DNA from: Clostridia bacterium
GTDB lineage: Bacteria; Bacillota; Clostridia; Christensenellales; QALW01
DNA length: 64,000 nt
Reading direction: 5' to 3'
Assembly (NCBI GenBank): GCA_017502165.1
Contig: JAFVVO010000030.1
Location: 1 to 64,000 of the forward strand
Part shown: positions 16,824 to 24,349 of the stretch, one piece after another
Position numbering within the stretch: the first letter of the stretch is position 1
Layout of the letters: each line of letters opens with the position of its first letter
Program-made: the position numbers and the translations under genes
The notes under the pieces: generated by a model
Database searches by the model: none
Told to the model about the DNA's origin: nothing
The model's input: the letters and a program-made list of their open reading frames with translations, nothing else

Positions 16824-17566
16824 TTCCTTGTCTTGACGTTAAAGACGGCAGAGTTGTTAAGGGGGTTAACTTTCAGTCCCTTTCTGACGTTTCTTCTCCC
16901 GTTGAGCTTGGAAAGTTTTACAGCCAAAACGGTGCAGATGAGCTTGTGTTTTACGATATTACCGCATCGGCAGAGGGTAGAAGATTATTTACCGATATTT
17001 TGAGAGAATGCGCGGCAAATATATTTATTCCTTTAACCGTTGGCGGCGGAATAAACACTCTTGATGATTTTGACAGAGTTCTTAAATGCGGTGCTGACAA
17101 GGTCAGCGTTAACTCGGGTGCAATTAAAAATCCCGATTTAGTTGAACAAGCTGCAAAGCTTTACGGTAGCCAATGTGTAGTGCTTTCGGCAGACATTAAG
17201 CGTGTTAACGGTGAGTTTCGCGTGTTTGCCCGCGGCGGAAGAGACGATACGGGGCTTGAGGCAATTAGCTGGATAAAAAGGTGCTGTGATAACGGCGCAG
17301 GTGAAGTTGTTGTAAATTCCATTGATACTGACGGCGTTAAAAAGGGCTTTGACATTGAAATGCTTGATGCGGTTATTAAAGCCGTAAACGTGCCCGTTGT
17401 TGCATCGGGCGGTGCAGGAAGCAAAGCGGATTTTGTGGAGTTGTTCCAAAAGGTGCCTGCAATAAGCGCAGGGCTTGCGGCTTCGGTGTTCCATTTTGGA
17501 GAAATAGCAATTAACGACTTAAAGAAAGAATTAAAGGAAAATAATATTCAAGTGAGGATAAACTGA
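16805..17566 (+). CDS. hisF: Imidazole glycerol phosphate synthase, cyclase subunit
   Basis: HisF is the synthase barrel that turns PRFAR and HisH-derived ammonia into imidazoleglycerol phosphate and AICAR. The 253-residue protein starts LTKRIIPCLDVKDGRVVKG with the catalytic Asp11. It has LTVGGGINTLDD, the SVNSGAI loop, the second catalytic Asp in VNSIDTDGVKKG and VVASGGAGS. These match HisF and distinguish it from HisA. Its start lies inside hisA after GAGGTG. Confidence 0.95.
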   Translation: MLTKRIIPCLDVKDGRVVKGVNFQSLSDVSSPVELGKFYSQNGADELVFYDITASAEGRRLFTDILRECAANIFIPLTVGGGINTLDDFDRVLKCGADKVSVNSGAIKNPDLVEQAAKLYGSQCVVLSADIKRVNGEFRVFARGGRDDTGLEAISWIKRCCDNGAGEVVVNSIDTDGVKKGFDIEMLDAVIKAVNVPVVASGGAGSKADFVELFQKVPAISAGLAASVFHFGEIAINDLKKELKENNIQVRIN

Positions 17567-18216
17567 TGTTAGATATAAACGAATTAAAATTTGACGAAAA
17601 TGGACTTATTCCTGCGGTTGTGGTAGATGCCTATTCCAAAAAGGTGCTTACGGTTGCTTATATGAACAAGGAAAGTCTTCGGATTTCTATGGAAAAGGGC
17701 TGCACCTGCTTTTACAGCCGTTCAAGACAAGAGCTTTGGTTAAAGGGCGAAACAAGCGGAAACTATCAGCATATCGTTTCAATTACTGCAGATTGCGATA
17801 ACGATGCTTTAACGGTAGTTGTTGAAAAGGACGGTCCTGCCTGCCACACGGGAAGCGATTCTTGCTTTACAAAAGAGGTTTGGCATTCTCAGGAACTTAA
17901 CGAGTTTTCCTTAGAAGGCTTGTACGCCTTGCTTGAGGGCAGAAAGAAAGAAATGCCCGAAGGCTCATATACAACGTACTTGTTCAGCAAGGGCAGAGAT
18001 AAGATTCTTAAAAAGGTTGGAGAAGAAAGCACGGAGGTTATTATCGGCGGCAAGGCTGACGATAAGGCCGAAACTATCTATGAAATAGCGGATCTGGCGT
18101 ATCACTTGATGGTTTTGATGGTGGATATGGGTATTTCCGTTAAGGATGTGCAAAAGGAGCTTGCTTCACGCCACATAATCGACCACAAGGTCAAGCAGGA
18201 GAAAATGACTAAATGA
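17566..18216 (+). CDS. hisI: Bifunctional phosphoribosyl-AMP cyclohydrolase / phosphoribosyl-ATP pyrophosphatase HisIE
   Basis: This 216-residue fusion performs steps 2 and 3 of histidine synthesis. The N-terminal HisI domain (about residues 10-110) has AYMNKESL, SRSRQELWLKGETSGN and DCDNDALTVVVEKDGPACHT, carrying the zinc Cys and the magnesium Asp residues. The C-terminal HisE domain (about 120-205) has KVGEESTEVIIGGK, the all-alpha pyrophosphatase signature. The start shares one base with the hisF stop, and the end overlaps the phosphatase gene by 4 bases. Confidence 0.95.
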   Translation: MLDINELKFDENGLIPAVVVDAYSKKVLTVAYMNKESLRISMEKGCTCFYSRSRQELWLKGETSGNYQHIVSITADCDNDALTVVVEKDGPACHTGSDSCFTKEVWHSQELNEFSLEGLYALLEGRKKEMPEGSYTTYLFSKGRDKILKKVGEESTEVIIGGKADDKAETIYEIADLAYHLMVLMVDMGISVKDVQKELASRHIIDHKVKQEKMTK

Positions 18217-19019
18217 TAAGAGAAAATTATCATACCCATACACATTTTTGTGACGGTAAAAATTCCCCTGAGGAAATGGTGCTTAGGGCGATAGAGAAGG
18301 GCTTTAACACTTTGGGATTTTCGGGACACGGACACACGGATATTGATGAATCCTATTGTATGTCAAAGGAAAATACGAAAAAATATATTGGGGAAATTGC
18401 CCGTTTGAAAGAAAAATATAAGGATAAAATTCTTATTCTTTGCGGTATTGAGCAGGATATTGTATCACAGGACGACATAAGTGAGTTTGACTATTCAATC
18501 GGTTCAACACATTACATTTTGCGCAATGGAAAATTTTATAACGTGGACGGAAGCCGCGAAGAATTTGAGCGTTTGGTTAACGATGTTTTTTTCGGCAGTG
18601 TTGATGCTTTCGCAAAGGAGTATTTCGAAAACGTTTCAACGGTGGTAGAAAAGACGAATTGCAAGATTATCGGGCATTTTGATCTTATTTCTAAAAATTT
18701 TGAGCGTTTTAATATTGCTGAAAGCGAGGCATACCTTTCCTATGCGGAAAAAGCGGTAGAGAGGCTTGTAAAACATAACGTTCCCTTTGAAATTAATACC
18801 GGCGCTATGGCGAGAGGCTACAGAAGTAATCCCTATCCATCGAAAAATATTCTTAAAATGATAAGGAAAATGGGCGGAAAAATAATTTTTAACAGCGATT
18901 GCCATCAGGCAGATTTTCTCGATTACGGCTTTGAGAAGGCAGAAAAAATTGCTAAGGACGCCGGATTTACGGAAAGAGTTATTTTAACGGATAAGGGATT
19001 TGAAGAAATTTCTCTTTGA
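18213..19019 (+). CDS. hisK: Histidinol-phosphatase, PHP family (HisK/HisJ type)
   Basis: This 268-residue PHP-domain metallophosphatase removes phosphate from histidinol phosphate, the step that enteric bacteria perform with the HAD half of HisB. Metal ligands are visible: NYHTHTHFCDG at the N-terminus, GFSGHGH, the SIGSTHYI strand, GHFDLI and NSDCHQADFLDYGF near the C-terminus. The gene is coupled to hisIE by an ATGA overlap and completes the pathway set in this operon. Related PHP proteins of other function exist, but the operon position makes the assignment strong. Confidence 0.92.
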   Translation: MIRENYHTHTHFCDGKNSPEEMVLRAIEKGFNTLGFSGHGHTDIDESYCMSKENTKKYIGEIARLKEKYKDKILILCGIEQDIVSQDDISEFDYSIGSTHYILRNGKFYNVDGSREEFERLVNDVFFGSVDAFAKEYFENVSTVVEKTNCKIIGHFDLISKNFERFNIAESEAYLSYAEKAVERLVKHNVPFEINTGAMARGYRSNPYPSKNILKMIRKMGGKIIFNSDCHQADFLDYGFEKAEKIAKDAGFTERVILTDKGFEEISL

Positions 19020-19040
19020 TAGCTTAAACAGGAAAACAAA

Positions 19041-19838
19041 ATGAAAATAATAGACTTTCACACACACGTTTATCCCGAAAAAATTGCACAGAAGGCTACC
19101 GAAAACGTATTGGAATTTTACGGAATAACAGAAGGCATCTGGGGTAAAGCGGGTACAAGTAAAAACTTAATTGAATGCGGAAAAAAGGCAGGAATAGAAA
19201 ATTACGTTATTCTGCCCGTTGCATTGAAAGCGGAGAACGTCCGCCACGTAAACCAGTCTATTCTTAATGAATTAGCAGAGCACGAAGAGTTTTTCGGCTT
19301 CGGTACTGTTCACGCTGAAATGGACGAGATGCTTGAAGAGGTGCAATTTATTGAGCAAAACGGGTTAAAGGGTGTAAAGATTCATCCCGACACTCAAAGG
19401 TTTGCAATTGACGACGAGCGTTTGTTTGAGATGTATGACTATTTGCAGGATAGAATTCCCATGTTTATTCATTGCGGTGATCCAAGATACGATTATTCTC
19501 ATCCTCAAAAGCTTAAAAGGGTGCTTGAGAATTTTCCCCGATTAACCGTTATCGGCGCTCACCTGGGAGGTTGGATGCTCTTTGATGAGGCTCTTGAGGC
19601 ACTTAAAAGTAAGGAAAGATGCTTTGTTGATATTTCAAGCTCAATGATGTTTATGCCTAAGGATAACATTTATAAGTATATTTCGGGCTATGGTGCCGAG
19701 CGTGTTCTGTTCGGAAGCGATTTTCCCATTTGGGATCCGGGCGTCGAAGCGGAAAAATTCTTGGCTTTAGATATTCCTTTTGAAGCTAAGGAAAAAATAG
19801 CCTATAAAAATGCTTTGAAAATCTTGAAAGAAAATTAA
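19041..19838 (+). CDS. Metal-dependent amidohydrolase-superfamily protein
   Basis: This 265-residue protein has the amidohydrolase_2 fold (ACMSD/uracil hydrolase-like TIM barrel). Visible metal ligands are DFHTHVYP at the N-terminus, KIHPDTQRF, FIHCGDPRY and GAHLGGW (strand His residues), and the terminal Asp in FGSDFPIWDPG. It lies 21 bases after the histidinol phosphatase with GGAAAAC before its start, so it is probably the last gene of the his transcript. No histidine pathway step is missing, so its substrate is unknown; a decarboxylase or hydrolase acting on a small carboxylate is typical for the family. Confidence 0.8.
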   Translation: MKIIDFHTHVYPEKIAQKATENVLEFYGITEGIWGKAGTSKNLIECGKKAGIENYVILPVALKAENVRHVNQSILNELAEHEEFFGFGTVHAEMDEMLEEVQFIEQNGLKGVKIHPDTQRFAIDDERLFEMYDYLQDRIPMFIHCGDPRYDYSHPQKLKRVLENFPRLTVIGAHLGGWMLFDEALEALKSKERCFVDISSSMMFMPKDNIYKYISGYGAERVLFGSDFPIWDPGVEAEKFLALDIPFEAKEKIAYKNALKILKEN

Positions 19839-19856
19839 AAAAGCGTTTGACAATAA

Positions 19857-19885
19857 TGAGGAATTAGAGTAATATAATAAAAAAA
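19857..19885 (+). promoter_or_regulatory. Promoter of the Leu T-box unit
   Basis: TTGACA (19857-19862) is followed after 17 bases by TAATAT (19880-19885); TATAAT also occurs at 19883-19888 with a 20-base spacer. It starts 18 bases after the amidohydrolase stop. Confidence 0.75.
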
Positions 19886-19894
19886 TAAATGCGA

Positions 19895-20145
19895 AGAAGA
19901 TATTAAGTGCTGACAATGAGTGCTTTCAGAGAGTTGCTGGTTGGTGTGAAGCAATAGACTGTGTTTGCGCTGTCTCGTATCAGAGCAGAACCTCGGAAAT
20001 TCAGTAAGAGGCTTCGGGAGGTCCCGTTACAGACCAAAGGTTTGATAGAACCTGCTAAGTGGCTTTTTGTAAGCAATACGGGTGGTACCGTGGTTGATAT
20101 TATCAATCATCCCGCAAAGATTGATTTCTTTGCGGTTTTTTTTAT
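19895..20145 (+). promoter_or_regulatory. T-box riboswitch, predicted leucine specifier (CUC)
   Basis: This untranslated leader has the T-box landmarks in order. A K-turn-like base of stem I pairs TGC(19900-19902)/GCA and GATA(19909-19912)/TATC. These are followed by CAGAGAG (AG bulge, 19927-19933), the apical GGTTGGTG, the specifier loop, the T-box GGGTGGTACCG (20080-20090), and a terminator with stem 20112-20120/20127-20135 plus a T-run. By my manual fold the specifier triplet is CTC (19974-19976), directly before a purine and the TATC helix, so it should read uncharged tRNA-Leu. TGGT fits an ACCA tRNA end. It controls the LeuA-like gene and the ligase fusion. Confidence 0.88.
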
Positions 20146-20191
20146 TTTTATGAAGTTCCGCAGTAAAGCGGTTGGAAAAGAGGTAAATTTT

Positions 20192-21556
20192 ATGAAAAAA
20201 ATTACAGTATCTGACGTTACGTTCTGTTCATTGGCTGAGGAAAAGCAAGCTCTGTCCTTCAGAGAAAAGCTAAACGTTGCAGACTGCCTTGATGCTTGCG
20301 GAGTTGATAATATTGAACTTCCCGTTTTCGATAACGATAAGGAGACGGCGGTAGTTTATAAGACTATTGCTTCTGCAGTTAAAAATGCTTGCGTTACCGT
20401 TTTAATTGATTGCGCGGAAAAGGCTGCCTTTGCATCTGAAACTGTTAAAAATGCAAGCAAGAGTGCAGTTGCGGTTTGCTTGCCCATTTCAACGGTGCAG
20501 ATGGAATATCAGTATCACTTAAAGGCAAGCGCTATGCTTGAAAAAATTGCAGGCGCCTGCGCGGATGCTAAAAAGTATTCCGAAAGCGTTGATTTTATTG
20601 CCAAGGACGCAACGAGAGCAGATGCTAAGTTCGTTGTTGAGTGCGCTGCCGTTGCCAAGGAAAACGGAGCAACGTCAATTACAGTTTGCGACGATAACGG
20701 CACGTTCTTCCCTGAGGAGCTTGCGGATTTAGTAAGCAAAATTAAGGCTATCGGTGATATTTTGGTATTCGTTCAGCCCTCTGACAATCTTAAGATGGCG
20801 GCGGCTTGCGCTATTTCTGCTATTAAAGCAGGGGCGGACGGCATTAAAACGGGTATTGTGAATAAAAACCTTACGGCAGACGTGCTTGCGGATATTCTTC
20901 GAGCTAAAGGCGAGGATTTAGGCGTTACAAGCGCTTTGGATTCAACGAAGATTCATCACAAAATAAGCCAGACCGAGAGTATTGAAACAGGCAAGGCTTC
21001 TGCCGAAGCAGATGGTGCGCTTTTGACGGCAGACAGCACCATTGCTGACGTTGCGGCGGCGGCTGAAAAGCTTGGTTATGAGCTTACCAGCGAGGATAAC
21101 GGCAAGGTGTATGAGGAATTTAAGCGTGTTTGTGCAAAGAAATCCTCTATCGGCGCAAGAGAGCTTGAAGCAATTATTGCCACAAGCGCTATGCAGGTGC
21201 CTTCAACCTTCCATTTGGTAAACTACGTTGTTAACAGCGGTAATATTATTACTGCTACTGCCAATATCACTTTAGAGAGAAACGGCGAAAAAATAAGCGG
21301 CGTAAGCACGGGTGACGGTCCTATTGATGCGGCTTTCCACGCTATTGAGCAGATAGTTGGCCATCATTATGAGCTTGACGATTTCCAGGTTCAGTCAGTT
21401 ACAAAGGGTAGGGAAGCGGTTGGCTCATCTCTTATCCGTCTTCGTGCTGACGATGGAAAGCTTTATTCCGGCAACGGTATTTCTACAGATATTATAGGTG
21501 CTTGTCTGCGCGCATATATAAACGCTCTTAACAAAATTGTGTACGAGGAAAACTAA
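20192..21556 (+). CDS. LeuA-like protein with degenerate catalytic site and intact regulatory domain
   Basis: This 454-residue protein resembles the isopropylmalate/homocitrate synthase family. The start is ATG 20192 (GAGGT upstream); longer frames run into the T-box. The N-terminal HMGL-like barrel (about 5-290) keeps the fold signals but not the chemistry. Where active enzymes have DTTLRDGEQ it has DVTFCSLAE (8-16), and the metal-binding HxHND strand is replaced by VQPSDN (194-199). The C-terminal LeuA dimer/allosteric domain (about 330-454) is well kept, with VSTGDGPIDAAFHAI and GNGISTDIIGACLRAYINAL. I infer a non-catalytic leucine sensor or partner protein rather than a working synthase; an unusual activity remains possible. 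It sits under the Leu T-box, two bases before the ligase fusion. Confidence 0.8.
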   Translation: MKKITVSDVTFCSLAEEKQALSFREKLNVADCLDACGVDNIELPVFDNDKETAVVYKTIASAVKNACVTVLIDCAEKAAFASETVKNASKSAVAVCLPISTVQMEYQYHLKASAMLEKIAGACADAKKYSESVDFIAKDATRADAKFVVECAAVAKENGATSITVCDDNGTFFPEELADLVSKIKAIGDILVFVQPSDNLKMAAACAISAIKAGADGIKTGIVNKNLTADVLADILRAKGEDLGVTSALDSTKIHHKISQTESIETGKASAEADGALLTADSTIADVAAAAEKLGYELTSEDNGKVYEEFKRVCAKKSSIGARELEAIIATSAMQVPSTFHLVNYVVNSGNIITATANITLERNGEKISGVSTGDGPIDAAFHAIEQIVGHHYELDDFQVQSVTKGREAVGSSLIRLRADDGKLYSGNGISTDIIGACLRAYINALNKIVYEEN

Positions 21557-21557
21557 A

Positions 21558-24017
21558 ATGAAATTTGCATTTTCTACTGAAAACGTTTCAGCCAATTCCT
21601 TTTTGGAATTGTGCAATAAAACTGCTGAATATGGGTTTTCCGCTTTTGAAATCTTCGATGCTACGGGTGAAAAGGCGAGTCACAGAGACAGTATTTTTAA
21701 TCCTGACGTAACGGCTGATTCAAAGCGCAAGCTTGTAAACAGACATATTGAGGTTTGCGCTATCTGCTGTGAGGAAACGGTTAAAGGCGACGCAAACGGT
21801 GAAAAAATAAGCGATTGTGTTTCTTTGGCGGCTTCAACGGGCATCAGCGCAGTTGTAATCAGGTTTGAGGAAATACCCGAAAACGAAAAGATGAACGAAA
21901 TTCTTGCGCCTGCAATTAAGCTTGCGGAGCAGTTCGACGTTTCGATTTTGCTTGAAACGGTAGGTCCCTTAGCAAAAACAAAAAAGGTGCTTGAAATTAT
22001 TAATTTCTTTGCAACGGCAACTCTTGGTGTTTGCTGGAATATAAGAGAAACCTTCTTTGCGGCTAACGAGACGGCGGACGAGACTATACAGAATCTGGGC
22101 GCATATATTCAGTACGTCAGAATCGGTGACAGAAAAGGCGGCAAAAACGTGCTTATCGGTGACGGCGAGCTTGACGTTAAGGAATTTATGAATGCTCTTA
22201 AATCCCTTAACTACGACGGCTACGTTTGCGTTGATTGGAACGACGAAATTACCAATGCGGATATTGTTTTGACGCATTTCGTGACCTTTATGAAGAAAAA
22301 TTCTCCCGATAAAAAGGTACCTAAGGAAATTTATTATAACCGTTCAAAAACGGGCACGTTCCCTTGGAAAAAGTATGACGTGCTTGATATTACCTTCTCC
22401 CAGGTGCTTGACGAAATGGTTGAAAGATATCCTGACCAGTACGCGTTCAAATATACTACCCTTGATTACACGAGAACTTATTCTCAGTTCCGTGATGACG
22501 TTGATAAGGCGGCCGCGGCACTTATTTCTTTAGGTGTTAAGCCCGGCTATCACGTTGCTATCTGGGCAACGAACGTACCCCAATGGTTTATTACCTTCTG
22601 GGCAACGGTTAAAATCGGCGCGGTTTTGGTTACGGTAAATACCGCTTATAAAATTCACGAGGCGGAGTATCTGCTTCGTCAGTCCGATACGCATACACTT
22701 GTTATGATCGAGTATTGCAAGGATTCTAATTATAAGGAAATCGTACAGGAGCTTTGCCCTGAGCTTGCTTCTATTGAAGCGGGAAAACCTCTTTACTCCA
22801 AGAAATTGCCTTTCCTGCGTAACGTTATTACTGTTGGTTTTAATATGGACGGTTGTCTTGAATGGGACGATTTTGTTAAGCGCAGTGACCTTGTGCCGCA
22901 AGAAGAAGTGCGCCGTCGTGCTTCAAAAGTACATACTGACGACGTTTGCAATATGCAGTACACTTCAGGCACTACGGGATTCCCCAAGGGCGTAATGCTT
23001 ACCCACAACAATATAATCAATAACGGCAAGATTATCGGTGACAGAATGGATATTTCCACCTGCGACAGAATGATGATTCAGGTGCCGATGTTCCATTGCT
23101 TCGGTATGGTGCTTTCTATGACTAACCTGATGACTCACGGCGGAACAATTTGTCCTATGCCGTATTTCTCACCAAAATCCTCTCTTGCTTGCATTAACGA
23201 CGAAAAGATTACCTGCTTTAACGGCGTTCCCACAATGTTTATTGCGATGTTTAACCACGCCGATTTTGCAAAGACGGATTTTTCACATATTCGCACGGGT
23301 ATTATGGCAGGCGCAAACTGTCCGCCCGAGCTTATGCGCAGAGCCGCAAAAGAAATGAATATGACGGAAATAATAAGCGTTTACGGACAAACAGAGGCTT
23401 CTCCCGGCTGCACCATGGGCGAGGTTAATGAAGACCTTGACCACCGCGTTGAGACCGTAGGAAGCGCTTTCCCCGGTGTAGAATGCAAGATAATTGATCC
23501 TGAAACGGGTGAAGAGCTGCCCGACGGTGAAAACGGTGAATTTGTTGCCAGAGGCTATAACATTATGAAGGGATATTATAAGATGCCCAAGGCAACGGAG
23601 CAGACTATTGACAGCCAGGGCTGGCTTCACAGCGGTGATATTTGCTGCCGTACTCCCGACGGATATTACAAGGTAACGGGCAGATTGAAGGATATGATTA
23701 TTCGCGGAGGCGAAAACCTTTATCCGAGAGAGATTGAAGAGTTTTATCTTACTCACGACAAGGTGCGCGACGTTCAGGTTGTGGGCGTTCCCGATGAGCG
23801 TTACGGGGAAGAGGCCTGCGCGTGGATTATTCTTAAAAAGGGTGAGACTGCTGACGAAAATGAAATGCGCGCCTACGGTGAAGCTCATATGGCAAAGCAC
23901 AAGGTGCCCAGATACTTTATCTTTGCCAATGAATTCCCAATGAATGCGGCAGGTAAAATCCTTAAGTACAAGATGCGCGAGGAATCAATAGAAATTTTGA
24001 AAATTTCAAAAAAATAG
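21558..24017 (+). CDS. Fusion of a sugar-isomerase-like TIM barrel with an AMP-forming acyl-CoA ligase
   Basis: This 819-residue two-domain protein has residues 1 to about 270 like xylose-isomerase/AP-endonuclease-2 TIM barrels (FLELCNKTAEYGFSAFEIFD, then YIQYVRIGDRKGG and GDGELDVKEFMNALKSLNYDGYV). Residues about 280-815 are an acyl-CoA ligase with the P-loop YTSGTTGFPKG, YGQTEASPG, the Asp of LHSGDICCR, GRLKDMIIRGGENLYP and the catalytic Lys in AAGKILKYK. It would activate a carboxylate to acyl-CoA through an acyl-adenylate. Given the Leu T-box, isovalerate is the predicted substrate. ATG 21558 is preceded by GAGGA and follows the LeuA-like stop by one base. The fused barrel's role is unknown. 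The stop directly abuts the -35 of the next promoter. Confidence 0.85.
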   Translation: MKFAFSTENVSANSFLELCNKTAEYGFSAFEIFDATGEKASHRDSIFNPDVTADSKRKLVNRHIEVCAICCEETVKGDANGEKISDCVSLAASTGISAVVIRFEEIPENEKMNEILAPAIKLAEQFDVSILLETVGPLAKTKKVLEIINFFATATLGVCWNIRETFFAANETADETIQNLGAYIQYVRIGDRKGGKNVLIGDGELDVKEFMNALKSLNYDGYVCVDWNDEITNADIVLTHFVTFMKKNSPDKKVPKEIYYNRSKTGTFPWKKYDVLDITFSQVLDEMVERYPDQYAFKYTTLDYTRTYSQFRDDVDKAAAALISLGVKPGYHVAIWATNVPQWFITFWATVKIGAVLVTVNTAYKIHEAEYLLRQSDTHTLVMIEYCKDSNYKEIVQELCPELASIEAGKPLYSKKLPFLRNVITVGFNMDGCLEWDDFVKRSDLVPQEEVRRRASKVHTDDVCNMQYTSGTTGFPKGVMLTHNNIINNGKIIGDRMDISTCDRMMIQVPMFHCFGMVLSMTNLMTHGGTICPMPYFSPKSSLACINDEKITCFNGVPTMFIAMFNHADFAKTDFSHIRTGIMAGANCPPELMRRAAKEMNMTEIISVYGQTEASPGCTMGEVNEDLDHRVETVGSAFPGVECKIIDPETGEELPDGENGEFVARGYNIMKGYYKMPKATEQTIDSQGWLHSGDICCRTPDGYYKVTGRLKDMIIRGGENLYPREIEEFYLTHDKVRDVQVVGVPDERYGEEACAWIILKKGETADENEMRAYGEAHMAKHKVPRYFIFANEFPMNAAGKILKYKMREESIEILKISKK

Positions 24018-24046
24018 TTGACAAGATACGGTGATTGTGCTATCAT
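24018..24046 (+). promoter_or_regulatory. Promoter of the Ile T-box unit
   Basis: TTGACA (24018-24023) begins at the base after the upstream stop codon. TATCAT (24041-24046) follows with a 17-base spacer. Confidence 0.8.
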
Positions 24047-24059
24047 TTGCACATAAATA

Positions 24060-24325
24060 AATATAAAAGCTATGACGAAGACGGATTCGGTATACGTTTT
24101 TCAGAGAGTTGGGCGTTGGTGCGAGCCCGATAAACAAGTTCCGAGATTCCTATCACTTCTGAGCTGAAGGCCCGAAAACAATCGTTAGTAGACGCCTTTC
24201 GTGATTGCTGCGTAAATGCATACGGCTTAGTGGAGCCTGAGTGGCACGTTTAGTGCAATTTGAGTGGTACCGCGGGTATTGTTTTTCAAGACTCGTCTCA
24301 AAGATTGAGACGGGTCTTTATTTAT
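24060..24325 (+). promoter_or_regulatory. T-box riboswitch, predicted isoleucine specifier (AUC)
   Basis: The leader has stem I with a K-turn (GAAG pairing CTTC), CAGAGAG, GTTGGTG and the T-box AGTGGTACCGCGGG (24263-24276). The intrinsic terminator has arms CGTCTCA (24294-24300) and TGAGACG (24306-24312), then a T-rich run. The triplet just before A and the CTTC helix is ATC (24152-24154), an isoleucine codon. Its 3' half is strikingly similar to the next T-box (26672-26945), so the two arose by duplication. It controls the 24350-26617 ligase. Confidence 0.9.
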
Positions 24326-24349
24326 TTTTAAGAATAGGAGTGAAAAAAG

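Noticed and set aside
19961-20191. N-terminal extension of the LeuA-like protein
   Set aside because: It lies within the T-box stem III, antiterminator and terminator; ATG 20192 has GAGGT upstream.
20192-21556. Annotation as functional 2-isopropylmalate synthase
   Set aside because: Both conserved metal/catalytic motifs of the family are replaced, so a standard LeuA call would mislead.
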